Shown: one piece after another, positions 8,284 through 21,800 of the stretch
Position numbering within the stretch: the stretch's first letter is position 1
How the letters are laid out: each line of letters starts with the position of its first letter
Assembly (NCBI GenBank): GCA_916613615.1
Contig: OU744723.1
Coordinates: 25,938,710 to 26,002,709, forward strand
Direction: 5' to 3'
Length of the DNA stretch: 64,000 nucleotides
Origin: Steromphala cineraria
Lineage: Eukaryota > Mollusca > Gastropoda > Trochida > Trochidae
Translations under genes and position numbers: made by a program
The notes under the pieces: model-generated
Database searches by the model: none
What the model saw: only the letters and a program-made list of their open reading frames with translations
What the model was told of the DNA's origin: nothing

Positions 8284-11200
8284 TTAACTCACTTTGTGAG
8301 CATGTTGATCGATAACCCTTATTTTCCCCTAACCGTATCCACTAATGTGACAAAAATGGTGTTTATAAAACTGAAGATATTCCGCAAATAACAGGCCAAA
8401 AAGACTTTTTACATATCAAAACATTGTTCTGACAAAGTGTCGAGAAACAAAAAGCAACTGTAACTCACTTTGTGACCATGTTGATCGCTAACCCTTATTT
8501 TCCCCTAACCGTATCCACTAATGTGACAAAAATGGTGTTTATAAAACTGAAGATATTCCGCAAATAACAGGCCAAAAAGACTTTTTACATATCAAAACAT
8601 TGTTCTGACAAAGTGTCGAGAAACAAAAAGCAACTGTAACTCACTTTGTGACCATGTTGATCGCTAACCCTTATTTTACCCTAACCCTATCCACTAATGT
8701 GACAAAAATTGTGTTTCTTAGATCTGAAGATATTCCGGAAATAACAGGCCAAAAAGACTTTTTACACATCAAAACATTGTTCTGACAAAGTTTCAAGAAA
8801 CAAAAAGCATCTTAACTCTCTTTGTGACCATGTTGGTCGCTAACCCTTATTTAACCCTAACCCTATCCACTAATATGACAAAAATGGTGTTTCTTAAAAC
8901 TGAAGATATTTCGGAAATAACAGGCCAAAAAGACTTTTAACACATCAAAACATTGTTCTGAGAAAGTGTCAAGAAACGACAAGCATCTTAACTCACTTTG
9001 TGACCATGTTGGTCGCTAACCCTTATTTTACCCTAACCCTATCAACTAATATGACAAAAATGGTGTTTGTAAAACTGAAGATATTCCGGAAATAACAGGC
9101 CAAAAAGACCTTTTACATATCAAAACATTGTTCTGACAAGGTGTCAAGAAACAAAAAGCAACTTAATTAACTTTGTGAGCATATTGATCGCTAACCCTTA
9201 TTTAACCCTAACCCTATCCACTAATGTTACAAAAATGGTGTTTCTTACAACTGAAGATATTCTGGAAATATCAGGCCAAAAAGACTTTTTACATATTAAA
9301 ACATTGTTCTTACAAAGTTTGAAGAAACAAAAAGCAACTTAACTCACTTTGTGACCATGTTGATCGCTAACCCTTATTTAACAATTACCCTATACACTAA
9401 TGTGACAAAAATGGTATTTCTTAAAACTGAAGATATTCTGGAAATAACAGGCCAAAAAGACTTTTTACACATCAAAACATTGTTCTGACAAAGTTTCAAG
9501 AAACAAAAAGCATCTTAACTCTCTTTGTGACCATGTTGGTCGCTAACCCTTATTTTACCCTAACCCTATCAACTAATGTGACAAAAATGGTGTTTCTTAA
9601 AACTGAAGATATTCCGGAAATAACAGGCCAAAAATACTTTTTACACATCAAAACATTGTTCTGACAAAGTTTCAAGAAACGAAAAGCATCTTAACTGACT
9701 TTGTGACCATGTAGGTCACTAACCCGTATTTTACCCTAACCCTATCCACTAATATGACAAAAATGGTGTTTATAAAACTGAAAATATTCAGGAAATAACA
9801 GGCCAAGAAGACCTTTTACACATCAAAACATTGTTCTGACAAAGTTTCAAGAAACAAAAAGCAACTTAACTAACTTTGTGAGCATATTGATCGCTAACCC
9901 TTATTTAACCCTAACCCTATCCACTAATGTGACAAAAATGATGTTTGTAAAACTGAAGATATTCCGCAAATAACAGGCCAAAAAGACTTTTTACATATCA
10001 AAACATTGTTCTGACAAAGTGTCAAGAAACAAAAAGCATCTTAACTCACTTTGTGACCATGTTGATCGCTATCCCTTATTTTACCCTAACCCTATCCACT
10101 AATGTGACAAAAATGGTGTTTCTTAAAACTGAAGATATTCCGGAAATAACAGGCCAAAAATACTTTTTACACATCAAAACATTGTTCTGATAAAGTTTCA
10201 AGAAACGAAAAGCATCTTAACTGACTTTGTGACCATGTTGGTCACTAACCCGTATTTTACCCTAACCCTATCCACTAATATGACAAAAATGGTGTTTATA
10301 AAACTGAAAATATTCAGGAAATAACAGGCCAAAAAGACCTTTTACACATCAAAACATTGTTCTGACAAAGTTTCAAGAAACAAAAAGCAACTTAACTAAC
10401 TTTGTGAGCATATTGATCGCTAACCCTTATTTAACCCTAACCCTATCCACTAATGTGACAAAAATGGTGTTTGTAAAACTGAAGATATTCCGCAAAAAAC
10501 AGGCCAAAAAGACTTTTTACATATCAAAACATTGTTCTGACAAAGTTTGAAGGAACAAAAAGCAACTTAACTCACTTTGTGACCATGTTGATCGCTATCC
10601 CTTATTTTACCCTAACCCTATCCACTAATGTGACAAAAATGGTGTTTATAAAACTGAAGATATTCCGGAAATAACAGGCCAAAAAGACTTTTTACATATT
10701 AAAACATTGTTTTGACAAAGTGTTAATAAACAAAAAGCAACTGTAACTCACTTTGTGAGCATGTTGATCGCTAACCCTTATTTAACCCTAATCCTATCCA
10801 CTAATTTGACAAAAATTCTGTTTCTTAAAACTGAAGATATTCCGGAACTAACAGGCCCAAAATAATTTTATATATTAAAACATTGTTCTGACAAAGTGTC
10901 AAGAAACAAAAAGCAACTTAACTCACTTTGTGAGCATGTTGATTGCTAACCCTTATTTTACCCTAACCCTATCCACTAATGTGACAAAAATGGTGTTTAT
11001 AAAACTGAAGATATTCCGGAAATAACAGGCCAAAAATACCTTTTTCATATCAAAACATTGTTCTGACAAAGTGTCAAGAAACCAAAAAGCATCTTAACTA
11101 ACTTTGTGAGCATATTGATCGCTAACCCTTATTTAACCCTAACCCTATCCACTAATGTGACAAAAATGGTGTTTGTAAAACTGAAGATATTCCGGAAATA

Positions 11201-13268
11201 ACAAGCAAAAAAGACTTTTTACATATCAAAACATTGTTCTGACAAAGTTTCAAGAAACAAAAAGCAACTTAACTCACTTTGTGAGCATGTTGATTGCTAA
11301 CCCTTATTTTACCCTAACCCTATCCACTAATGTGACAAAAATGGTATTCATAAAACTGAAGATATTCCGGAAATAACAGGCCAAAAAGACCTTTTATATA
11401 TCAAAACATTGTTCTGACAAAGTGTCAAGAAACAAAAAGCAACTTAACTAAATTTATGAGCATATTGATCGCTTACCCTTATTTAACCCTATCCCTATCC
11501 CCTAATGTTACAAAAATGGTTTTTAAAACTGAAGATTTTCCGGGAAAAAAATAGACCAAAAATACTTGTTACATATCAAAACATTGTTCTGACAAAGTTT
11601 GAAGGAACAAAAAGCAACTTAACTCACTTTGTGAGCATGTTGATCACTAACCCTTATTTAACCCTAACCCTATCCACTAATGTTACAAAAATGGTGTTTC
11701 TTACAACTGAAGATTTTCCGGGGAAAAAATAGACCAAAAATACTTGTTACATATCAAAACATTGTTCTGACAAAGTTTCAAGGAACAAAAAGCAAATTAA
11801 CTCACTTTGTGAGCATGTTGATCACTAGGCCTTATTTCACCCTAACCCTATCCACTTAAATGACAAAAATGGTGTTTCTTAAAACTGAAGATGTTTACGG
11901 AAATAACAGGCCAAAAAGACTTTTTACATATCAAAACATTGTTCTGACAAAGTGTCAAGAAACAAAAAGCAACTTAATTAACTTTGTGAGCATATTGATC
12001 TCTAACCCTTATTTACCCTAACCCTATCCACTAATGTTACAAAAATGGTGTTTCTTAAAACTGAAGATTTTCCGGGGAAAAAATAGACCAAAAATACTTG
12101 TTACATATCAAAACATTGTTCTGACAAAGTTTCAAGGAACAAAAAGCAAATTAACTCACTTTGTGAGCATGTTGATCACTAGGCCTTATTTCACCCTAAC
12201 CCTATCCACTTAAATGACAAAAATGGTGTTTCTTATAACTTAAGATATTTACGGAAATAACAGGCCAAAAAGACTTTTTACATATCAAAACATTGTTCTG
12301 ACAAAGTTTCAAGAAACGAAAAGCAACTTAGATCACTTTCCGAGCATGTTGATTACTAACCCTTATTAAACCCTAACCCTATCCACTAATGTGACAAAAA
12401 TTGTGTTTAAAAAACTGAAGATATTCCGGAAATAACAGGCCAAAAAGACCTTTTACATATCAAAACATTGTTCTGACAAAGTGTCAAGAAACAAAAAGCA
12501 ACTTAAATAAATTTGTGAGCATATTGATCGCTAACCCTTATTTAAGCCTAACCCTATCCAATAATTTGACAAAAATGGTGTTTGTAAAACTGAAGATATT
12601 CCGCAAATAACAGGCCAAAAAGCCTTTAACATATCAACACATTGTTCTGACAAAGTTTCAAGGAGCAAAAAGGAACTTAACTCACTTTGTGAGCATGTTG
12701 ATTGCTAACCCTTATTTTACCCTAACCCTATCCACTAATGTGACAAAAATTCTGTTTCTTAAAACTGAAGATATTCCGGAAATAACAGGCCAAAAATACT
12801 TTTTACATTTCAAAACATTGTTCTGACAAAGTGTCAAGAAACAAAAAGCAACTTAACTAACTTTGAGAGCATATTGATCGCTAACCCTTATTTAACCCTA
12901 ACCCTATCCACTAATGTGACAAAAATGGTGTTTGTAAAACTGAAGATATTCCGCAAATAACAGGCCAAAAAGAGTTTTTACATATCAAAACATTGTTCTG
13001 ACAACGTTTCAAGAAACAAAAAGCAACTTAACTCACTTTGTGAGCATGTTCATTGCTAACCCTTATTTTACCCTAACCCTATCCACTAATGTGACAAAAA
13101 TGGTGTTTATAAAAATGAAGATATTCCGGAAATAACAGGCAAAAAATACCTTTTTCATATCAAAACATTGTTCTGACAAAGTGTCAAGAAACCAAAAAGC
13201 ATCTTAACTAACTTTGTGAGCATATTGATCGCTAACCTTTATTTTACCCTAACCCTATCCACTAATGT

Positions 13269-14900
13269 GACAAAAATGGTGTTTGTAAAACTGAAGATAT
13301 TCCGGAAAAAACAGGCCAAAAAGACCTTTTATATATCAAAACATTGTTCTGACAAAGTGTCAAGAAACAAAAAGCAACTTAACTAAATTTGTGAGCATAT
13401 TGATCGCTTACCCTTATTTAACCCTAACCCTATCCCCTAATGTTACAAAAATGGTTTTTAAAACTGAAGATTTTCCGGGAAAAAAATAGACCAAAAATAC
13501 TTGTTACATATCAAAACATTGTTCTGACAAAGTTTGAAGGAACAAAAAGCAACTTAACTCACTTTGTGAGCATGTTGATCACTAACCCTTATTTAACCCT
13601 AACCCTATCCACTAATGTGACAAAAGTGGTGTTTCTTACAACTGAAGATATTCCGGAAATAACAGGCCAAAAAGACATTTTACACATCAAAACATTGTTC
13701 TGACAAAGTTTCAAGAAACAAAAAGCATCTTAACTCACTTTGTGACCATGTTGGTCGCTAACCCTTATTTAACCCTAACCCTATCCACTAATATGACAAA
13801 AATTCTGTTTCTTAAAACTGAAGATATTCCGGAAATAACAGGCCAAAAATACTTTTTACATTTCAAAACATTGTTCTGACAAAGTGTCAAGAAACAAAAA
13901 GCAACTTAACTAACTTTGAGAGCATATTGATCGCTAACCCTTATTTAACCCTAACCCTATCCACTAATGTGACAAAAATGGTGTTTGTAAAACTGAAGAT
14001 ATTCCGGAAATAACAGGCAAAAAAGAGTTTTTACATATCAAAACATTGTTCTGACAACGTTTCAAGAAACAAAAAGCAACTTAACTCACTTTGTGAGCAT
14101 GTTGATTGCTAACCCTTATTTTACCCTAACCCTATCCACTAATGTGACAAAAATGGTGTTTATAAAAATGAAGATATTCCGGAAATAACAGGCAAAAAAT
14201 ACCTTTTTCATATCAAAACATTGTTCTGACAAAGTGTCAAGAAACCAAAAAGCATCTTAACTAACTTTGTGAGCATATTGATCGCTAACCCTTATTTAAC
14301 CCTAACCCTATCCACTAATGTGACAAAAATGGTGTTTGTAAAACTGAAGATATTCCGGAAATAACAAGCAAAAAAGACTTTTTACATATCAAAACATTGT
14401 TCTGACAAAGTTTCAAGAAACAAAAAGCAACTTAACTCACTTTGTGAGCATGTTGATTGCTAACCCTTATTTTACCCTAACCCTATCCACTAATGTGACA
14501 AAAATGGTATTCATAAAACTGAAGATATTCCGGAAATAACAGGCCAAAAAGACCTTTTATATATCAAAACATTGTTCTGACAAAGTGTCAAGAAACAAAA
14601 AGCAACTTAACTAAATTTGTGAGCATATTGATCGCTTACCCTTATTTAACCCTAACCCTATCCCCTAATGTTACAAAAATGGTTTTTAAAACTGAAGATT
14701 TTCCGGGAAAAAAATAGACCAAAAATACTTGTTACATATCAAAACATTGTTCTGACAAAATTTGAAGGAACAAAAAGCAACTTAACTCACTTTGTGAGCA
14801 TGTTGATCACTAACCCTTATTTAACTCTAACCCTATCCACTAATGTGACAAAAGTGGTGTTTCTTACAACTGAAGATATTCCGGAAATAACAGGCCAAAA
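13269..14900 (+). repeat. Seven-monomer higher-order repeat in type A (period 1,228 bp)
   Basis: A distinctive variant (TATCCCCTAATGTTACAAAAATGG, read here as TATCCCCTAATG then GGTTTTTAAAACTG) at 13440 recurs at 14668. The following 264 bases match apart from a few substitutions. A relative at 11505 shares the same opening. The offset of 1,228 bp is seven monomers of 175.4 bp. Confidence 0.8.
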
Positions 14901-15894
14901 AGACATTTTACACATCAAAACATTGTTCTGACAAAGTTTCAAGAAACAAAAAGCATCTTAACTCACTTTGTGACCATGTTGGTCGCTAACCCTTATTTAA
15001 CCCTATCCCTATCCACTAATATGACAAAAATGGTGTTTCTTAAAACTGAAGATATTCCGGAAATAACAGGCCAAAAGACTTTTAACACATCAAAACATTG
15101 TTCTGAGAAAGTGTCAAGAAACGAAAACATCTTAACTCACTTTGTGACCATGTTGGTCGCTAACCCTTATTTTACCCTAACCCTATCCACTAATATGACA
15201 AAAATGGTGTTTGTAAAACTGAAGATATTCCGGAAATAACAGACCAAAAAGATTTTTTACATATCAAAACATTGTTCTGACAAAGTTTCAAGAAACAAAA
15301 AGCACCTTAACTCACTTTGTGGGCATGTTGATTGCTAACCCTTATTTTACCCTAACCCTATCCACTAATGTGACAAAAATGGTGTTTAAAAAACTGAAGA
15401 TATTCCGGAAATAACAGGCCAAAAAGACCTTTTACATATCAAAACATTGATCTGACAAAGTGTCAAGAAACAAAAAGCAACTTAACTAAATTTGTGAGCA
15501 TATTGATCGCTAACCCTTATTTAAGCCTAACCCTATCCACTAATTTGACAAAAATGGTGTTTCTTAAAACTGAAGATTTTCCGGGAAAAAAATAGACCAA
15601 GAATACTTTTTACATATCAAAACATTGTTCTGACAAAGTTTCAAGGAACAAAAAGCAACTTAACTCACTTTGTGAGCATGTTGATTGCTAACCCTTATTT
15701 TACCCTAACCCTATCCACTAATGTGACAAAAATGGTGTTTTTAAAACTGAAGATATTCCGGAAATAACAGGCCAAAAAGACTTTTACATATCAAAACATT
15801 GTTCTGACACAGTGTCAAGAAACAAAAAGCAACTTAACTAACTTTGTGAGCATATTGATCGCTAACCCTTATTTAACCCTAACCCTATCCACTA

Positions 15895-18805
15895 ATGTTA
15901 CAAAAATGGTGTTTCTTAAAACTGAAGATTTTCCGGGGAAAAAATAGACCAAAAATACTTGTTACATATCAAAACATTGTTCTGACAAAGTTTCAAGGAA
16001 CAAAAAGCAAATTAACTCACTTTGTGACCATGTTGATCGCTAACCCTTATTTAACACTAACCCTATCCACTAATGGGATAAAAATGGTGTTTCTTAAAAC
16101 TGAAGATATTTACGGAAATAACAGGCCAAAAAGACTTTTTACATATCAAAACATTGTTCTGACAAAGTTTCAAGAAACAAAAAGCATCTTAACTCACTTT
16201 GTGACCATGTTGGTCGCTAACCCTTATTTAACCCTAACCCTATCCACTAATATGACAAAAATGGTGTTTCTTAAAACTGAAGATATTCCGGAAATAACAG
16301 GCCAAAAAGACATTTTACACATCAAAACATTGTTCTGACAAAGTTTCAAGGAACAAAAAGCAACTTAACTCACTTTGTGACCATGTTGATCGCTAACCCT
16401 TATTTTACCCTAACCCTATCCACTAATGTGACAAAAATGGTGTTTTTAAAACTGAAGATATTCCGGAAATAACAGGCCAAAAAGACTTTTACATATCAAA
16501 ACATTGTTCTGACACAGTGTCAAGAAACAAAAAGCAACTTAACTCACTTTGTGAGCATATTGATCGCTAACCCTTATTTAACCCTAACCCTATCCACTAA
16601 TGTGACAAAAATGGTGTTTCTTAAAACTGAAGATTTTCCGGGGAAAAAATAGACCAAAAATACTTGTTACATATCAAAACATTGTTCTGACAAAGTTTCA
16701 AGGAACAAAAAGCAAATTAACTCACTTTGTGACCATGTTGATCGCTAACCCCTATTTAACACTAACCCTATCCACTAATGGGATAAAAATGGTGTTTCTT
16801 AAAACTGAAGATATTTACGGAAATAACAGGCCAAAAAGACTTTTTACATATCAAAACATTGTTCTGACAAAGTTTCAAGAAACAAAAAGCATCTTAACTC
16901 ACTTTGTGACCATGTTGGTCGCTAACCCTTATTTAACCCTATCCCTATCCACTAATATGACAAAAATGGTGTTTCTTAAAACTGAAGATATTCCGGAAAT
17001 AACAGGCCAAAAGACTTTTAACACATCAAAACATTGTTCTGAGAAAGTGTCAAGAAACGAAAAGCATCTTAACTCACTTTGTGACCATGTTGGTCGCTAA
17101 CCCTTATTTTACCCTAACCCTATCCACTAATATGACAAAAATGGTGTTTGTAAAACTGAAGATATTCCGGAAATAACAGACCAAAAAGATTTTTTACATA
17201 TCAAAACATTGTTCTGACAAAGTTTCAAGAAACAAAAAGCACCTTAACTCACTTTGTGGGCATGTTGATTGCTAACCCTTATTTAAGCCTAACCCTATCC
17301 ACTAATTTGACAAAAATGGTGTTTCTTAAAACTGAAGATTTTCCGGGAAAAAAATAGACCAAGAATACTTTTTACATATCAAAACATTGTTCTGACAAAG
17401 TTTCAAGGAACAAAAAGCAACTTAACTCACTTTGTGAGCATGTTGATTGCTAACCCTTATTTTACCCTAACCCTATCCACTAATGTGACAAAAATGGTGT
17501 TTTTAAAACTGAAGATATTCCGGAAATAACAGGCCAAAAAGACTTTTACATATCAAAACATTGTTCTGACACAGTGTCAAGAAACAAAAAGCAACTTAAC
17601 TAACTTTGTGAGCATATTGATCGCTAACCCTTATTTAACCCTAACCCTATCCACTAATGTTACAAAAATGGTGTTTCTTAAAACTGAAGATTTTCCGGGG
17701 AAAAAATAGACCAAAAATACTTGTTACATATCAAAACATTGTTCTGACAAAGTTTCAAGGAACAAAAAGCAAATTAACTCACTTTGTGACCATGTTGATC
17801 GCTAACCCCTATTTAACACTAACCCTATCCACTAATGGGATAAAAATGGTGTTTCTTAAAACTGAAGATATTTACGGAAATAACAGGCCAAAAAGACTTT
17901 TTACATATCAAAACATTGTTCTGACAAAGTTTCAAGAAACAAAAAGCATCTTAACTCACTTTGTGACCATGTTGGTCGCTAACCCTTATTTAACCCTAAC
18001 CCTATCCACTAATATGACAAAAATGGTGTTTCTTAAAACTGAAGATATTCCGGAAATAACAGGCCAAAAAGACATTTTACACATCAAAACATTGTTCTGA
18101 CAAAGTTTCAAGGAACAAAAAGCAACTTAACTCACTTTGTGACCATGTTGATCGCTAACCCTTATTTAACCCTAACCCTATCCACTAATGTGACAAAAAT
18201 GGTGTTTTTAAAACTGAAGATATTCCGGAAATAACAGGCCAAAAAGACTTTTACATATCAAAACATTGTTCTGACACAGTGTCAAGAAACAAAAAGCAAC
18301 TTAACTAACTTTGTGAGCATATTGATCGCTAACCCTTATTTAACCCTAACCCTATCCACTAATGTTACAAAAATGGTGTTTCTTAAAACTGAAGATTTTC
18401 CGGGGAAAAAATAGACCAAAAATACTTGTTACATATCAAAACATTGTTCTGACAAAGTTTCAAGGAACAAAAAGCAAATTAACTCACTTTGTGACCATGT
18501 TGATCGCTAACCCCTATTTAACACTAACCCTATCCACTAATGGGATAAAAATGGTGTTTCTTAAAACTGAAGATATTTACGGAAATAACAGGCCAAAAAG
18601 ACTTTTTACATATCAAAACATTGTTCTGACAAAGTTTCAAGAAACAAAAAGCATCTTAACTCACTTTGTGACCATGTTGGTCGCTAACCCTTATTTAACC
18701 CTAACCCTATCCACTAATATGACAAAAATGGTGTTTCTTAAAACTGAAGATATTCCGGAAATAACAGGCCAAAAAGACATTTTACACATCAAAACATTGT
18801 TCTGA
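15895..18805 (+). repeat. Four-monomer (705-bp) higher-order repeats in type A
   Basis: The variant pair 'CCGGGGAAAAAATAG' followed by a monomer with 'CACTAATGGGATAAAAATGG' and 'TATTTACGG' recurs with starts at 15895, about 16600, 17657 and 18362. Spacings are 705, about 1,057 and 705 bp (4, 6 and 4 monomers). Copies are almost identical, which indicates recent local amplification. The same set reappears in the second large copy at 36265, 37322 and 38027. Confidence 0.85.
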
Positions 18806-21800
18806 CAAAGTTTCAAGAAACAAAAAGCATCTTAACACACTTTGTGACCATGTTGATCGCTAACCCTTATTTAACCCTAACCCTATCCACTAATATGACA
18901 AAAATGGTGTTTCTTAAAACTGAAGATATTCCGGAAATAACAGGCCAAAAAGACATTTTACACATCAAAACATTGTTCTGACAAAGTTTCAAGAAACAAA
19001 AAGCATCTTAACTCACTTTGTGACCATGTTGGTCGCTAACCCTTATTTTACCCTAACCCTATCCACTAATATGACAAAAATGGTGTTTGTAAAACTGAAG
19101 ATATTCCGGAAATAACAGGCCAAAAAGATTTTTTACATATCAAAACATTGTTCTGACAAAGTTTCAAGAAACAAAAAGCACCTTAACTCACTTTGTGGGC
19201 ATGTTGATTGCTAACCCTTATTTTACCCTAACCCTATCCACTAATGTGACAAAAATGGTGTTTAAAAAACTGAAGATATTCCGGAAATAACAGGCCAAAA
19301 AGACCTTTTACATATCAAAACATTGTTCTGACAAAGTTTCAAGGAACAAAAAGCAACTTAACTCACTTTGTGAGCATGTTGATTGCTAACCCTTATTTTA
19401 CCCTAACCCTATCCACTAATGTGACAAAAATGGTGTTTTTAAAACTGAAGATATTCCGGAAATAACAGGCCAAAAAGACTTTTACATATCAAAACATTGT
19501 TCTGACACAGTGTCAAGAAACAAAAAGCAACTTAACTAACTTTGTGAGCATATTGATCGCTAACCCTTATTTAACCCTAACCCTATCCACTAATGTGACA
19601 AAAATGGTGTTTGTAAAACTGAAGATATTCCGGAAATAACAAGCAAAAAAGACTTTTTACATATCAAAACATTGTTCTGACAAAGTTTCAAGAAACAAAA
19701 AGCAACTTAACTCACTTTGTGAGCATGTTGATTGCTAACCCTTATTTTACCCTAACCCTATCCACTAATGTGACAAAAATGGTATTCATAAAACTGAAGA
19801 TATTCCGGAAATAACAAGCCAAAAAGACCTTTTATATATCAAAACATTGTTCTGACAAAGTGTCAAGAAACAAAAAGCAACTTAACTAAATTTGTGAGCA
19901 TATTGATCGCTTACCCTTATTTAACCCTAACCATATCCCCTAATGTTACAAAAATGGTTTTTAAAACTGAAGATTTTCCGGGAAAAAAATAGACCAAAAA
20001 TACTTGTTACATATCAAAACATTGTTCTGACAAAGTTTGAAGGAACAAAAAGCAACCATGTTGATCACTAACCCTTATTTAACCCTAACCCTATCCACTA
20101 ATGTGACAAAAGTGGTGTTTCTTACAACTGAAGATATTCCGGAAATAACAGGCCAAAAAGACATTTTACACATCAAAACATTGTTCTGACAAAGTTTCAA
20201 GAAACAAAAAGCATCTTAACTCACTTTGTGACCATGTTGGTCGCTAACCCTTATTTAACCCTAACCCTATCCACTAATATGACAAAAATGGTGTTTCTTA
20301 AAACTGAAGATATTCCGGAAATAACAGGCCAAAAAGACTTTTTACATATCAAAACATTGTTCTGACAAAGTTTCAAGAAACAAAAAGCATCTTAACTCAC
20401 TTTGTGACCATGTTGGTCGCTAACCCTTATTTAACCCTAACCCTATCCACTAATATGACAAAAATGGTGTTTCTTAAAACTGAAGATATTCCGGAAATAA
20501 CAGGCCAAAAAGACATTTTACACATCAAAACATTGTTCTGACAAAGTTTCAAGAAACAAAAAGCATCTTAACTCACTTTGTGACCATGTTGGTCGCTAAC
20601 CCTTATTTAACCCTATCCCTATCCACTAATATGACAAAAATGGTGTTTCTTAAAACTGAAGATATTCCGGAAATAACAGGCCAAAAAGACTTTTAACACA
20701 TCAAAACATTGTTCTGAGAAAGTGTCAAGAAACGAAAAGCATCTTAACTCACTTTGTGACCATGTTGGTCGCTAACCCTTATTTTACCCTAACCCTATCC
20801 ACTAATAGGACAAAAATGGTGTTTGTAAAACTGAAGATATTCCGGAAATAACAGGCCAAAAAGATTTTTTACATATCAAAACATTGTTCTGACAAAGTTT
20901 TAAGAAACAAAAAGCACCTTAACTCACTTTGTGGGCATGTTGATTGCTAACCCTTATTTTACCCTAACCCTATCCACTAATGTGACAAAAATGGTGTTTA
21001 AAAAACTGAAGATATTCCGGAAATAACAGGCCAAAAAGACCTTTTACATATCAAAACATTGTTCTGACAAAGTGTCAAGAAAAAAAAAGCAACTTAATTA
21101 ACTTTGTGAGCATATTGATCTCTAACCCTTATTCAACCCTAACCTTATCCACTAATGTTACAAAAATGGTGTTTCTTAAAACTGAAGATTTTCCGGGGAA
21201 AAAATAGACCAAAAATACTTGTTACATATCAAAACATTGTTCTGACAAAGTTTCAAGGAACAAAAAGCAAATTAACTCACTTTGTGAGCATGTTGATCAC
21301 TAGGCCTTATTTCACCCTAACCCTATCCACTTATATGACAAAAATGGTGTTTCTTAAAACTGAAGATATTTACGGAAATAACAGGCCAAAAAGACTTTTT
21401 ATATATCAAAACATTGTTCTGACAAAGTTTCAAGAAACGAAAAGCAACTTAGATCACTTTCCGAGCATGTTGATTACTAACCCTTATTAAACCCTAACCC
21501 TATCCACTAATGTGACAAAAATGGTGTTTAAAAAACTGAAGATATTCCGGAAATAACAAGCCAAAAAGACCTTTTACATATCAAAACATTGTTCTGACAA
21601 AGTGTCAAGAAACAAAAAGCAACTTAACTAAATTTGTGAGCATATTGATCGCTAACCCTTATTTAAGCCTAACCCTATCCACTAATTTGACAAAAATGGT
21701 GTTTCTTAAAACTGAAGATTTTCCGGGAAAAAAATAGACCAAGAATACTTTTTACATATCAAAACATTGTTCTGACAAAGTTTCAAGGAACAAAAAAGCA

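Noticed and set aside
5559..8330. A single insertion of 5571-8283 into a continuous array
   Set aside because: The satellite text on the two sides overlaps by about 45 bp with only partial identity, and subfamily features differ, so a simple insertion with target duplication is not supported.
15895..16338. A repeated 147-codon open frame (also at 17657, 18362, 37322, 38027) that could look like a multicopy gene family
   Set aside because: It is satellite text read across two to three monomers. 176 is not a multiple of three, frames open and close with monomer indels, each copy lacks its own promoter or intron context, and the peptide has no domain.
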